Below, piece by piece: positions 1-61,840 of a stretch of 64,000 nucleotides of DNA (the stretch's first letter is position 1; the number at the start of each line of letters is the position of its first letter). A program made the position numbers and the translations under genes. The DNA is from Microvelia longipes (Eukaryota; Arthropoda; Insecta; Hemiptera; Veliidae), in assembly GCA_018340805.1 (NCBI GenBank), contig JACMZG010001913.1, positions 24,388,956 to 24,452,955 of the forward strand, given 5' to 3'. Below the pieces are notes generated by a model. The model did not search any database and had not been told where the DNA came from. It worked only from the letters and a program-made list of their open reading frames with translations.

Positions 1-37
1 GGGAGAATACAACAGTTCTTATCATTCCTTGGGTAGC

Positions 38-354
38 TAGGTGCCGTAATGGTACATTGGTGACGTCATTTTTTTTATTTTTCATAATAATTACAATTTC
101 ACGTAAATATTACATTATTTTTCGACTATTTTGTTTTAAATCAAGTAAAATGAATTTAAAATAAGTTTTAATTATTATCTATTGCATACATTCTTTAATT
201 GTCTGTGTTGAATAAAGTGGTGTAATGTGGCATCACTGAAAAATGTCCGCCATTTGTTGAGTGTGTGCCTTAATAGGGGTTATAGAGGGGTGGAGGCGTA
301 TCTAGTCTCTCTCCTGGGAGACAATAGTAGGGGTAAGTACAGTTACGGCACCTA
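38..354. mobile_element. MITE with TA target duplication
   Basis: Terminal inverted repeats ggtgccgtaatggtac (from 40) and gtacagttacggcacc (to 352) match at about 14 of 16 positions and are flanked on both sides by TA. This is the Tc1/mariner-type target signature. The 313-bp interior has no ORF, so it is non-autonomous. Confidence 0.7.
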
Positions 355-2549
355 TTGAAACTGTCTCACTTCCAGACCCCTTATCACTGTGTTATTCGGG
401 TTCTGTACTCCCTCTAATAGTATTAGTCTCTTTGTTTATACATCATGCACAATATAACAGTAAAATAAATCACTTTGGCTTTGTTGTAAACATTTTTACT
501 TTTCCTCGTTTAACGTACTAGCTAAGACAAATTTCCACAAAAATCATAATCTCCTTTCAAAATACGAGGCCTTATAATAATGTAATTGTGAATTCTCAAT
601 TTTTAGGAAAATCACAAAATTTGACTGTCCTTTAAGTGATTTTCAGAATTTTCATTCTTTTTCCTCAGTTTCTTACATTAAAATCTAATCTGTACACTAA
701 GAAGAATATGTCCACTAAGTGAATATATGAGTGACACATGAGAGAAGATGAAAAAATATACTAATAATGGAGTAAATAGAAAATATATTAATTTAAATTA
801 TAGTGTCAAACTTTTCTGTTGGATGTGTCTAGTAAGCAAAACTTGAGATACATTTTTTGAAGCTGGTCAAACTTCTAAATATAGGGTTTTATAATTCAAA
901 GATAGATTACTACAACCAAAGGTATAAGATTAGCCAACTTACTCATGAAAATATTCATCCCTGACATTTTCTTATCAGTAACTATTGGATCGATTCTTGC
1001 AAAGTCAAAATTGAGACTTTTTATGAGTATTTCAAGCAATAACAGATCTTTTAATTTTGCCTGTGGTAATCCACAAAGCAACAGTTTTATAAAGAAATTT
1101 TCATTCCATGTGTGGCACAGACACCTCAACCACAGAGTCTGCGGAAACAGACTTCTCATCCCGGCCACATTGTTGCCGCCTTGTATAATTTTTTTGTACC
1201 CCTCCCCCCATTGAGTACAGCACTTTTTAGGGCCTCTTAAACCATCTTCTTTTGAAGAAATAAACCAGTCGAAGACTGGATATCATTTTTTATTTTAAAA
1301 GAAATTCTTTTTTTATTTTATTTAGTTACAACAGCGGAAAATATTAAGCCCATGTAAAAAAAACAGTCAATAAAATAAAATTGATAAGATCCCAATGAGA
1401 CTTAAAACATGAACACTCAGACCTATGAGCATTCTAAGGTTAATATTTAGTCAATAAAAAAGATAGTCAAGATTTTGACTTAAAGAAATCAAATTTGATT
1501 TTTTTACACTAAGCCCCATGTTGTTATTTGAGAACAGATAAATAAATAAATAAAAATAAAACCTTTATTATTTCATTATGAACTATAGCCTTAGCATAAA
1601 AACAATAGAAATTCGTCAATTAAATAACATTTTTGACGATAATAACAGAATTTTGTCACTTGTGCCCTACTGTTTTAGCCTGATTCTTTAGTTTGTCCTC
1701 AATTTTAGTTTGTGTTGAAAACTTGAAAGCTTTCACTTGAAAGCTTTTCAGGCACCATTGGTCCACAGTTGCGAACATAAGCCAACCCATAGTTTATTAA
1801 TTAAATAAAATAATAATTAGTCCTTAAACACTAAAAGCTGACACCCCTGTTAGGCCCCCATTAGTTGGTCGAGTAATATTTTACATGTAATAAGAGGGTT
1901 GTTTGATAAGATTTTAGAAAAGTACACAAAGAACTGTTTACAAAAGTGAATTATTTTTTCTAAGCTCCTTTCAACTGAACTCATATAGTCCAATGGTTTT
2001 TAACATTTTTAAATCCTTCATTAATTCCTTAGATAAGATAAGATAAAGTTCTTTTTTACAGTGATCCCTCATGTGGGAAACGTCATGCTTAAGATAATTT
2101 AATTATTTACATATATGCTTAATAAAGTTTGTATTTTATTTTTACAACAAAAATGCCACTATATAAATTTATAATTAAAATTGTCTAATTAAAAAATCTT
2201 TAAGGCAATAGTAAGACTTTAGTATGAGGTAGGTTTTTAAAGTTTCAATGAAGTTATCTGGTTCAGCTCTTAACTGTTGGAAAATTAATAAAAACTTGAA
2301 CACATTTATAATAAGCCATGTCTTCATAAAATCTGGTTCTATGCTGATCCAGTTTAAAAAGAGTTTTTTCCTAGGATTATATTTGTGATTTATTATATTA
2401 TCTGCAAACATATTCTGATTTTGCATAAAAATTGCATAAGTTCAAGAATAATTTTGTGGTATAGACTCACCATGATGTTAAATAAAAAAACACACTAGAA
2501 TTAAAAACAATTAATATATTGTCAACTACAATAAGAATATAGATTTATA
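355..2549. other. AT-rich non-coding stretch
   Basis: Apart from the unrecognised open segment at 943-1245, nothing was found here. It contains an A/T-rich stretch and a short segment near 1420 (cctatgagcattctaag) that recurs near 8463, indicating dispersed repeat DNA. Confidence 0.5.
943..1245 (-). other. Unrecognised open segment with a consensus donor
   Basis: On the minus strand a frame stays open from about 1245 to 943 and ends at a consensus gtaagt donor. The peptide includes GGNNVAGMRSLFPQTLWLRC and then NFFIKLLLCGLPQAKLKDLL. No family was recognised. With acceptor tgtttccgcag it would be phase 0, which does not join the phase-2 end of exon J. It may be a transposon relic, an exon of another gene or chance. 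Confidence 0.2.
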
Positions 2550-2945
2550 GAATATAGATACATGTCATAGTACCTATTGTCGAACTCGTCAAAATACCTG
2601 TTTAGGCTCTTAATTACTCATTCATTTGATGAAAATCCTCTACCACTTAGCCACTTATTAAGGTTAGGTAACAGGAAAAATCAAAGGGGGCAAGGTCAGG
2701 TGAATAAGGTGCACGGGGAACAAGCTCAAATCCCAGATCATTGATTTTATCCATTGCGACAGTGCTTGTTGAGAGATGGTGCATTGTTCTAATAAAAACA
2801 TTTTTTTTCTTTGCCATATGGGGTCGATTTTCATCAATTATTTGTTTTAGTCAGTCCAAAAGTGCATGCATAGTAGGCACCTGTAATGATTGTACCCTTT
2901 TCTAAATAGTTAATTAGCAAAGGTTTGAAGAATGGTTTTAAAAAA
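2550..2945 (-). pseudogene. Mariner transposase fossil, C-terminal half
   Basis: Reading the minus strand gives, with frame changes, NYLEKGTIITGAYYA, LKQIIDENRPHMAKKK, an out-of-register catalytic block, DLGFELVPRAPYSPDLAPFD, NKWLSGRGFSSNE, a stop, and VIKSLNRYFDEFDNRYY. These are the successive C-terminal blocks of mariner-family DD34D transposases; the PYSPDLAP motif is diagnostic. Stops (after LLD and after SSNE) and frameshifts make it dead. Neither terminal inverted repeat was recognised nearby. It sits in intron or flanking DNA of the RhoGAP19D-like gene. Confidence 0.85.
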
Positions 2946-3424
2946 ATATTATGTTCTTTGATCCATTTTTTTTTGTTTATCATACTAATTCTAAAAACTA
3001 ATCAAACACGCCTTGTACGGGTTTTAATATTAGCTAAATCCAAATAATAATTGTAATAATTACCTTTCCTTCAACCAGAGTAACTTTACAATGAAGGCTG
3101 CCTTCTATTAAACATTGCTTATCACAGGCTGGTAGGTGATGTGAAATACTGCAAACAAACAGAGTTACCAACCATTTAACAACTATTTTTAATGTAAAAC
3201 AAATCTTAAAGCTGAGGTGTCAAATAAAGTCATCATAATTTTACAAGTCCAATCAATAATTTGGTTTGATAAAACAGTTTATTTTATCTTTAAACAGTAT
3301 AAATAGATATCTCTTGGAAAGAAATATGACATTAGCTGAAGTAAATGTTTAATAACTATTTTTCCCTAGTGTCATTGAAATCAAATCATCATCCCACTTA
3401 TCTATCTTCTTTAGTTCAAAAATT

Positions 3425-3660
3425 TTGGCGCGGTGGTACAGGCCAATTTCCTTTGTATGCGTGTTTTCGTGCTTAACAACAATCCTGGTTGGAATGAAAA
3501 TTTTTATAGTTTTTTACATTATATAAGTTTACAATTACTAAATAAATAATTCAGGCGCGGCGGTCCGCTGTCGGGCGAATTTAATTTAGAATGCGTATTT
3601 TTTTAAACAACCCATTTCTTGCTTAAGGTTCGGGTTCATGTTTAGAAACTAAGCAGTTAC
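3425..3660. repeat. Dispersed repeat pieces with GCG-rich ends
   Basis: Two related segments start near 3428 (ggcgcggtggtacaggcc) and 3554 (ggcgcggcggtccgctgtc). Each is followed by a shared tail with aatgcgt and cccatttcttgctt. The same tail recurs near 52,435-52,560. Coding potential was not seen. Confidence 0.5.
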
Positions 3661-4234
3661 TCAATTGTCAAGTACTGCTCGTAACTCATTTTTTCTGTAT
3701 TTTTCAAAAGAAATGCGCTTTAAACCTTTAAAGATAACTGACTAAGCTTAAAGATAAGTAACTAAGTTTTGAACTAGTGCAAATAATAGTGCGTTCTTCT
3801 AATTTTAGAGGCATAGTTTTGTATAACCAACTGGATAATTATGCGCATCTTGAATTATTGTTAATTATATATTGAATAATGAATTATTCTTATATATTAT
3901 TAATTTTATCTTCTGAAATTATTATCTTTTATCATATAAGTTACTAACAAAATAAAATCTTAAAAAATTAACAGCTAAAAATTAATTACACAAAAACAAT
4001 TATAATATAAGACACAGAAACAGAAAAACTGTGCAAAACATCCATAAAAGCAAAAGCTAAGAGCTGTATTATTTTGTAAGGCTTGATTTTGTATATGTTA
4101 TTAATATAAACCAGAGGCACTTGACTTCTTGGCCACTCTGCAACGTTAGCACTGAGGACTGCTTTGCGGCCCTTGTGCTTCCCAGTGGATGCTTCGCGGC
4201 CACATAGTTGCTTATCTATATCAGTTTGTCATAT

Positions 4235-5153
4235 ACTATAATACGACACACGGCTAAAATCAATTGACAGCCCGCCAAAATCTCAATGCTTTCAACCCTC
4301 TTTTTTTAATAAAAAAAATCCCTTTTTTTTATGTAACAAAAAAATTCCCTACCCTGGCAACACTGAAAATCAGGTTATGTTTTGAATTTTATTATTTGTT
4401 TTTATTTGATATCGTATTTTTTATTTTTAAAAATTATTTATTATTTTAAAGAAGGAATATTGTTGTATCTTATAAATTTACCAACTAAGTGTTGCTTTAA
4501 ATTTGTTCGGGAAGTATGAATTAAGTGGAGTTAAAGTTGTTAATTACGTAATGCAATGGATCATAATAGTTCTTTGATAAAAGTTTGACGATTTAAATAA
4601 ATTGTCAGCTATAATTACCTTTTTCCAAAACAAACTGCTTTTTTGTGTCAAGTTTGTATAATTGAATGTGTAATGTTTCATATTATAAAAATAATATGAC
4701 ACAATATGCATTCAAGACTTAAAAAAGTCAAGACTGTCATCTATTAAGACATGGCATTTTCAAAAAAAATGCTGTCTTTTGGTTGACAGAGCACAGAACC
4801 TGCGCTGTACTCAAATCCAAGAAATGCTTGAAGAATACGTCAATGTCCATGCGTCAAATATAGACACTCAGATCATATTACAACTTTGCAATAATTGGAT
4901 AAATTGGACAGATTGGAATGAAACAAAACGAAATCAAACAGATCAATATGTACAATGAGGGAAATAAAAGCGACGCGAGGTTACAAATATTTACAACCAG
5001 TGTTGCCTTTTTATGATTTTATTTATGAAAAAGGTATTTTTTTATATCGAGGTGGAGGGGGAAAGAGCGGGGTCGGTCTGAACCAATAGAATTCTTTCCC
5101 TCACAGATTTTTGGCACGCCGTCAATTGATTTTAGCCGTGTGTCGTACTATAG
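4235..5153. mobile_element. TIR element, ~920 bp, non-autonomous
   Basis: The left end carries tacgacacacggctaaaatc and continues to cgccaaaatc. The right end is its inverted complement (ttttagccgtgtgtcgtac). The match is about 45 of 50 positions. The inside is AT-rich without a transposase. A shorter relative in opposite orientation sits at 32,850-33,270. No clear target duplication was identified. Confidence 0.75.
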
Positions 5154-5480
5154 TTTATATAAGTGCCATACTACCAGGATATACACGAATTTTCAATTAA
5201 AATTGTATTAGTAAAAAAATGTGATTTATTTACATTATGTTGTATATGTCTATCGATAAAACCAGAACCTAGGCTCATAATAAAATATAAATTCATACAT
5301 TTGTTAACCATACTAATACATGTGTATACAATTTTAAACTCCTCAAAAAACTTTTTGTGATTTTTTGAAGTTTTTGCTGGGCTATTATTTTAGATTAATG
5401 ATGTCACACATATTTCATAAACAATAAGGTTCGAGACAAGGATGAATTTTCTACCAAGTTTCATTTTGAACCGAGAAAGC
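5154..5480. repeat. Dispersed element segment (gccatactaccaggatat family)
   Basis: The segment taagtgccatactaccagga with downstream sequence to about 5480 is related to 44,725-45,050 and, in reverse, to 59,020-59,310. It is non-coding; ORFs in it are chance. Confidence 0.55.
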
Positions 5481-5702
5481 ATTCAAACCTCATAAGCTCA
5501 TTTTTTTGAAAATTCATTAAAATGAGTCCTACTTGATTTTAATTAATGTTCATGAATAGTAAGAATTATTGCTGGTTTTTAGTAAAATTCAGTAAACATT
5601 TAAAAGAGGAAAAACAATGAAGACTTTCTAATTTGCTTAAGTATTCAATATTTCTTGTTCTAAAAATAAAATAAAATATTGAATATACTCTGTACATTAA
5701 AA

Positions 5703-5893
5703 CTAAGTACTCTATAGACTAGTAAAACATTAAATTGTCCTTCCTCATAGTAAAATTATTTTAAGTATAGTACTCCATAGATATGTATAAATATTAAATT
5801 GTGATTCCTTATAGTAAAATTATTTTAAGTATAGTACTCCATAGATATGTATAAATATTAAATTGTGATTCCTTATAGTAAAATTATTTTTAA
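5703..5893. repeat. 64-bp tandem repeat, three copies
   Basis: The core tagtactccatagatatgta recurs with a period of 64; the first copy is diverged and the last two are almost identical, suggesting recent duplication. Confidence 0.9.
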
Positions 5894-6281
5894 TAAGCTC
5901 TGGGTTTTTTTTTGTTCTAGGCACTACATGGTATTCAATTTGTATATGAATTAAAGTTATCTCTGTATGAATTTATCCAAGTGAAACTTTTCAGATCTGC
6001 CAACATTTAATTCTCATACCACTAGTAATTCAGCCCTACAAAAATAATGGTAAATCTGAACACACAGAGATTAACTTACTGAGGGTATCTTTTGCAAAAG
6101 TCTAGGATCATGTTTTACCGTTTTCTGAAATGTTCCACTCAGTATATGTGTGTAAGGAGCTCAGATAGTTAAGTTAATAACCCAAGCATTAATTTAACAC
6201 TTAAAGCTGCAATCATATTAGTTAATTTGATAGTAACTCTAATCAAACCATTAATAGTTTTATTGGCCTATAAAACTTTAT

Positions 6282-6540
6282 AAAGACCTCTATTTTAAAT
6301 TATTAATGGTTTTAAGGAGGAATAGATCCAAAATAACTCTAATTTTACCAAGCATTTGATATAATTTTTTCTGTTGATTTCCAACCTCTATCTGCAAGCA
6401 ACCGTGTAACTGTTAAGTGTGTTTATAAATTATGTTAAGCTTTGATAAAGATAAAATTACATCGAAACTCAGCAAAATTAGTGTTATTTATTATTTTGGA
6501 CCAATTCCTCCTGAAAACCATCAATAACTTTATTGGTCTC
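6282..6540. mobile_element. Foldback element A
   Basis: The left arm (aaagacctctattttaaat … ggttttaaggaggaatag) is inverted at 6465-6539 (ccaattcctcctgaaaacc … tattggtctc). The arms are ~70 bp and diverged, flanking a ~110-bp spacer. There is no ORF. Confidence 0.7.
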
Positions 6541-6566
6541 TATTTTTATACCCACATTGAGGAAGA

Positions 6567-6727
6567 GCACTAATGAGACACTAGTTGATAAGAAATTAGT
6601 TTTTACAATATTTTGCTTAAATCACAAAGCATTTTCAAGCATATATCATCCGTTAGTGAAGTATTTAGTGATTTAAGTGAAACATCACATAAACTAATTT
6701 CTAATCAACTATCCTCTAATTAGTGCC
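6567..6727. mobile_element. Foldback element B
   Basis: Arms of about 36 bp (gcactaatgagacactagtt … and its inverse ending …ctctaattagtgc) enclose ~90 bp. It lies 77 bp from candidate exon J. Confidence 0.7.
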
Positions 6728-6803
6728 CTTCCATTATAGAAAACCATTTTAGAAACAAGTATAAAAGAACACAACAAGAAAATTTTGGTTGATAAAAACA
6801 AAC

Positions 6804-56873
<50,070 letters not shown>

Positions 56874-57190
56874 CTAAAACCAAGTACAATTAAAAATTAA
56901 TTATTATAAATTGCTTATTTGAATATGACGTCAAGGAAAGAGTAAATAATAGCAAGGTAACGATTTATAATTTATACAAGAGAGATTATGCAGCTATATA
57001 CTCTATAGAATGAAGAGAATAAGGCTTAACTACAATTAAAGTCTCTCACAGTAAGCGCAACATACTACAGAAAATAAAGACCAGAAGTTGCGAATGTCAT
57101 ATATTATACATGACAATAGCTCTTTTCGATTGTAAACTATTATATTGTAGGTTATAATGTATATAATAATGTAATGCTGTATACATGTTT
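56874..57190. other. Sequence upstream of exon A
   Basis: No exon was recognised; it contains the acceptor pyrimidine tract of exon A only. Confidence 0.5.
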
Positions 57191-57194
57191 ACGT

Positions 57195-57610
57195 CTAGGT
57201 CGGTGCGATATCTGTTAGGTTCAGTAGTGCTACCTCTTGTACCACCCTTGCTAGTCTACTGTCCCAGACATACAGGACAAACGCTATAGACGGAACTATA
57301 GCGATCCAAGCAAACCCGCAAAGCGGAATAACCTCGAAGTAGTCTTGTAATAGTCGTAGGGATTTTAACACAATTGAAACCGGTTTCAGCTCAATCGGAC
57401 CATCCCAAGTGGCGCAAACGGTAATAACCTTTACGATGTTTATTAGGTTCGGTAGTTTTTGAGTGTGGGGTTGCAGTATGGAAGAGAGACCACTCCTTTT
57501 TGATCCGCCCTCGTTAGCTTACTGTTCCAGACAGACAGGACAAAATCGGCATTTTTAAATGATTAGAACAGGTTTCATCTCAATCAGACCAATTTGTTCA
57601 TAAGGTACAT
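57195..57610. repeat. ~240-bp diverged direct repeat pair
   Basis: Two blocks share ggttcagtagt / ggttcggtagt, ctagtctactgtcccagaca / ttagcttactgttccagaca and caggacaaa, followed by gaaccggtttcagctcaatc-like / acaggtttcatctcaatc-like sequence. It is probably a degenerate internal duplication of a transposon. Confidence 0.7.
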
Positions 57611-57677
57611 TTGTTTCAGAGTGAACATTACACCTAAAGTAGCAGGCGATGTAAAAAAAATAGCACAATACTAAAGT

Positions 57678-58490
57678 CGAAGAGCCAGACGCAAAAAACG
57701 AAACCATTGAACCCAAAGGTTAACCCTTTATATTTATTTATTTTGGTTCCCTGATAAAGGATCAGGAGGTCTGTCATTTTAGATCAGTAAATTATGGCCC
57801 CTGGGTCCCTTCAAAGTCCGGAGAGTGGCCCCAAAATCAGTTATTGCGCTATAGCGCTGTTCCTATTTATTTTATCAAAAAAAGAGCCATGGGTTCTTTT
57901 AACTTAACGTTTTAATACTAGGGATGTAAGAGTTCAAATATATACCGAAAATACAACTGCAATCTCTTATTTTATCTCAAAACGCACAAGAAACCTTAAA
58001 ATTGCTGATTATGATTATTTTTACTTAAAATTGCTTGTTTTTCCATGTTATCATTTTTAAGATATTTAGGATTCAAAAATGAAGCATATTCTGTCAAACT
58101 ATAGGTAATATGAAGTTGCTCTAGAAAAAATATGTAACATAGCTCGCATCTGTGATAATTGAATTTTAATTTTACGAAATTTAAGTTTTTGCCTGTTTTT
58201 CGGAATACATGTCAATCACGAAATTATAACATATAAGAGCTGTGATACTCTTTTTTCTTGGGAATAAGGTTATATTGCCTATAGTTTGTCAGAAAATGTT
58301 TAATTGCTTAAATGATAAAGGGAAAAAATTAATGTTCGTGCCATTTTTCGGACTTTGAAAAGGTTCAGAGGCAGAAATTGCCCCATTTAAATTGGCAAAC
58401 CCCCTGTTCTTTTATCAGGGAGTCAAAATAAATTAATCTTGCGGGTCAAACCTGTGGAGCTTGATGGTCACGATCCTCGCGTCTGGCTCT
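57678..58490. mobile_element. ~810-bp TIR element
   Basis: The left end (gaagagccagacgcaaaaaa, cgaaaccattgaacc) is inverted at 58,450-58,490 (ggtcaaacctgtggagcttg, atggtcac, cgcgtctggctctt). A second inner pair (ttccctgataaaggatc / cttttatcagggagtc) shows the fold extends inward. A related fragment is at 47,190. No transposase was found. Confidence 0.8.
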
Positions 58491-58859
58491 TGGCCTATAA
58501 ATAACACAAAAGCGTTTTGCTCTTTGACCGATCCGCAGTAAGAATTCAATATTTATCCGTCATAAAAAGTGATACACCAGTAATATATTATTCTGTGGAG
58601 CAGTACATGCGAGGAAGGCAAGTGCGTAACCGCAGGGAATGACTTGATATATCAAGGTTATACACCCTTAAGATATTTCTTAACTTTGACAGGTGTCTTA
58701 ATATCACAAGGTTGTAGTAAGGAAAATACTTTAATACTGAGTGCTAAAAATATTTCCTTCGTATTCTCAACATCTTTAGCTTTATTTGTAATACTCTGAA
58801 AATTCTGCAAAAAGACATCTTAAAAATTCACAAATCCTGCCGTTTCTTTCTTTTTAGCA

Positions 58860-59410
58860 AATATTCGAAGCAAAAATTAGCTTATGAGATAGGAGTCATG
58901 GAAAGAGTAGGGGTAGGGGGTGGAATTTTTGGAATGAAGTACTCTCTGATTAAGAACATATAAATAAATATATATGTATGCACAAGGATTATGTTCCTAG
59001 ACGTTTCTATGGGACACGATAACTTTCGAACACTTTCTTGGAACGAAATGAAACTGTACAAAAATCAACCTTGCAATGTCCCGAACCAACAATAATGACC
59101 ACACAAAAATTTCAAAAAATCATTCAAAAAATTTTTTTTTTCAAATGTACTCCTATGTATAATTAAAAAAATTACCAAGTTGCATTTAAATATCAGCATT
59201 ACTTCCGGCGATATTGATTGACATATATACCATAATGTAAACAAATCACGTTTTTTATTAACAAATTTGAAAATTCTTTTATATCGTGGTAGTATGCCAC
59301 TTAAACTAGTAATATGACGAATTGATATGTGGAAAACAAACATGTGGTCGCGAAGCGGCCCCCAATATCGACGCCGCGGCCAAGAGACCGAAGGTCTCTT
59401 GTTTCCTCTT
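58860..59410. repeat. Reverse-oriented dispersed element with GC-rich end
   Basis: It contains gtaggggtagggggtggaat, gacgtttctatgggacacga, atcgtggtagtatgccactt and finally ggtcgcgaagcggcccccaa. These blocks recur separately at 5,154, 38,756, 39,285 and 44,725, so this may be the fullest copy of that family. The 92-codon minus ORF is not convincing. Confidence 0.65.
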
Positions 59411-59744
59411 TACTATAAGAGTAGAGATATGTTGCTGTATAATAATGTGATATCGAAAAATGTTGTTAATACAGTTGTAAAGACAGTACGGTAAAATTAA
59501 AAATTGTAATTTAAATTTAGTTACCCATATATTTAACTAAATGTATAGGGTTCAGAATTCTACACATATAATCGGAATGCATTTCAGGGTACTACCATTC
59601 AGATAAGTAGATAAGGTACCTATTGTCTCAGAATATTAAAATTGTAACTTCAACATCTTTAAATAATCTATTAAAAATATAGATAGAATTATAGGAATAT
59701 TGTAGCCGCAATTAAGGATTCCTTAAGTAACTGTTTTGTGAATT

Positions 59745-60345
59745 TTGAAACATCGAAAAAATAACCTGACCACCTTCGATCATTAGAAAAATCAAATAAA
59801 CAGAACAAAATTACAGTAACTTAGTACTACTACTAATACAATGATACGTAGGAAACACGTATTATTACAAGTACAGTAATACATACTAATACAATGATAC
59901 GTAGGAAACACGTATTATTACAAGTACACACAATACGTAGGAAACACGTATTATTACAAGTACAGTAATACATACTAATACAATGATACGTAGGAAACAC
60001 GTATTATTACAAGTACAGTAATACATACTAATACAATGATACGTAGGAAACACGTATTATTACGAGTACAGTAATACATACTAATACAATGATACGTAGG
60101 AAACACGTATTATTACAAGTACAGTAATACATACTAATACAAATACAATAATACGTACTAATGCAAATGAAAACACAAGCAATGTACGGGTAGTCGATAA
60201 AAATTTATTTATTATAACCTTAACTCACTCTAGGAAGAGGTTTCAATGAGGTTTCATAGAGCTCCTGTGAACTCTAAAAAGGTGTTTCAGGCTTCTAGTG
60301 TATTGAGATAGGATATGCACTCTCTAGAATAAATCTCTAAGTTTT
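59745..60345. mobile_element. MITE family 1 copy b, with internal minisatellite
   Basis: It shares tttgaaacatcgaaaaaata, acctgaccacc and gtgtttcaggctt with the copies at 28,765 and 61,030. The right end reads actctctagaataaatctct; the left end is degenerate. Its middle has been expanded by a 53-bp tandem array. Confidence 0.75.
59830..60170. repeat. 53-bp tandem repeat, about six copies
   Basis: The unit comprises acagtaatacatactaatac, aatgatacgtaggaaacacg and tattattacaagt. One copy is shortened. The copies are nearly identical. Confidence 0.95.
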
Positions 60346-61020
60346 TGTGTATTGAAAATAGAATCAATAATCTTTAAGGATTTAAAACAAAGGAACCTTT
60401 TAAAAATTAAAATGAAGAATGAAGTTATCTACTTTTAATCAAAAGGATTAAAACTTGTATAATGTGATATAAGAAAGCTAAAAGAAGTCACAGGCCTGTT
60501 TTTTCGATTTTTAGATATCGAAACACATTACAATCGCTTAACATCTTTAGAGAACCATTCATAACATTCGAAACTGTATACTTCTACGAATGCATATTAA
60601 AAGAACTTGACAATATTAGGACTCTGAACTTTAACTTCCTTGTTTGAAAAAAGGAGAAAAAAGAAAAGTCAAAAGAAATAAAAGTTGTGAAGTAGTTGTA
60701 ACTGTTTTATAATGGATTGGTTTGTTAGATATGCTAAGTAAGGGCAAGTTATACCGGCTCGGGTAAGAGTCATCGTGTAAGTGAAAGTGTCAGTTAGTAC
60801 TGGACTCATACTTACTTTACATACGGGCTTAATATTTAATATGTATTACACCTATAAAATCCTTATAGCATTTCACATATAGACTTCAATGGTTTAGCTG
60901 CAAACAAAATGAAAGATTGAAGCTTTCTCGAATATCTACCCATAGAACTAACCAATAACCTCGTGGATTTTAAAGAAGTAAATCAAGTATGTATTTTATC
61001 AATGTAATTAAAATTAAAAG
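60346..61020. other. Sequence without recognised features
   Basis: AT-rich, no coding or repeat structure noticed. Confidence 0.5.
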
Positions 61021-61029
61021 GATCTTTGC

Positions 61030-61312
61030 AAAGAGATATGTTACTAGAGAGGCCTTATTGGTTGAATTTTGAAACATCAAAAAAGTAACCTGAACACCTT
61101 TGGTTATTAGTATAATCCAGTAAACAGCACGAAATTGAAGTAAACGATATAATAGAATGTTTATAATAGGAAACAAAAAATGAGCGAAAAGCCGAGAACT
61201 ATTGATAACCTTAACTTACACTAGGAGAAGGTTACACAGAGCTTCAAAGAGATGTTTCAAGCCTGTCAATGTATAGACAGGGATGCCACCCTCTATTTAT
61301 ATATCTTTATGG
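61030..61312. mobile_element. MITE family 1 copy c
   Basis: The ends aagagatatgttactagaga / ctctatttatatatctttat are imperfect inverted repeats. Internal blocks ttttgaaacatcaaaaaagt and acctgaacacctttg match copy a. Confidence 0.8.
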
Positions 61313-61605
61313 ATCTATGCAAATAAAATATTAAGGCAAAAAACAGAACAGCTAAAAGATCTGAGGTTTTTTCCAAGAATAAGTGCCCATCAATAAGGGT
61401 TTTGAAAGGTCAAAAATCTTTTAACCTCAACTATCCTCTCTGTGGGATACCTAGTGCTAAACATAAGGTCAATGATAAAAAACACCTAGAGGATTAAGTT
61501 TGAAGTTAACTAAGCTTAAGGAAAAGTACCATGCAATTTTTATCAAACGTAATAAACTGCGTAGACTTTTGTGTTTAAAGTCATGAATGTCAGTGCAGAT
61601 GAAGA

Positions 61606-61840
61606 GTCCAACATTTCGCTTCCACTCGAGGAAGCATCCTCAGTAATGTAGAACATGGATAAGAACACAATTCTCAACCAAATTGAACTCAAACTCAATC
61701 TGAGTTTCAAACTCAAACCAACTGTTCAAGTCATAATTCAAGGAGTAATTTTGTAGAGTATAGTGTTTTCATCCATGATGTCCTACATCCCTAAAGATGC
61801 GTTTCAGATCCCTACAGAGGAAGCGAAACGTCTGATTTAT
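61606..61840. mobile_element. Foldback I, ~235 bp
   Basis: The left arm (acatttcgcttccactcgag … tgtagaacatggat) pairs with the right arm (atccatgatgtcctacatcc … gaagcgaaacgt). The centre carries short aactcaaactcaa repeats. Confidence 0.72.

Noticed and set aside
1..6803. PH and RhoGAP domain exons expected to the left
   Set aside because: Searched on the minus strand for the typical blocks of these domains; none seen, so they are assumed to lie outside the window.
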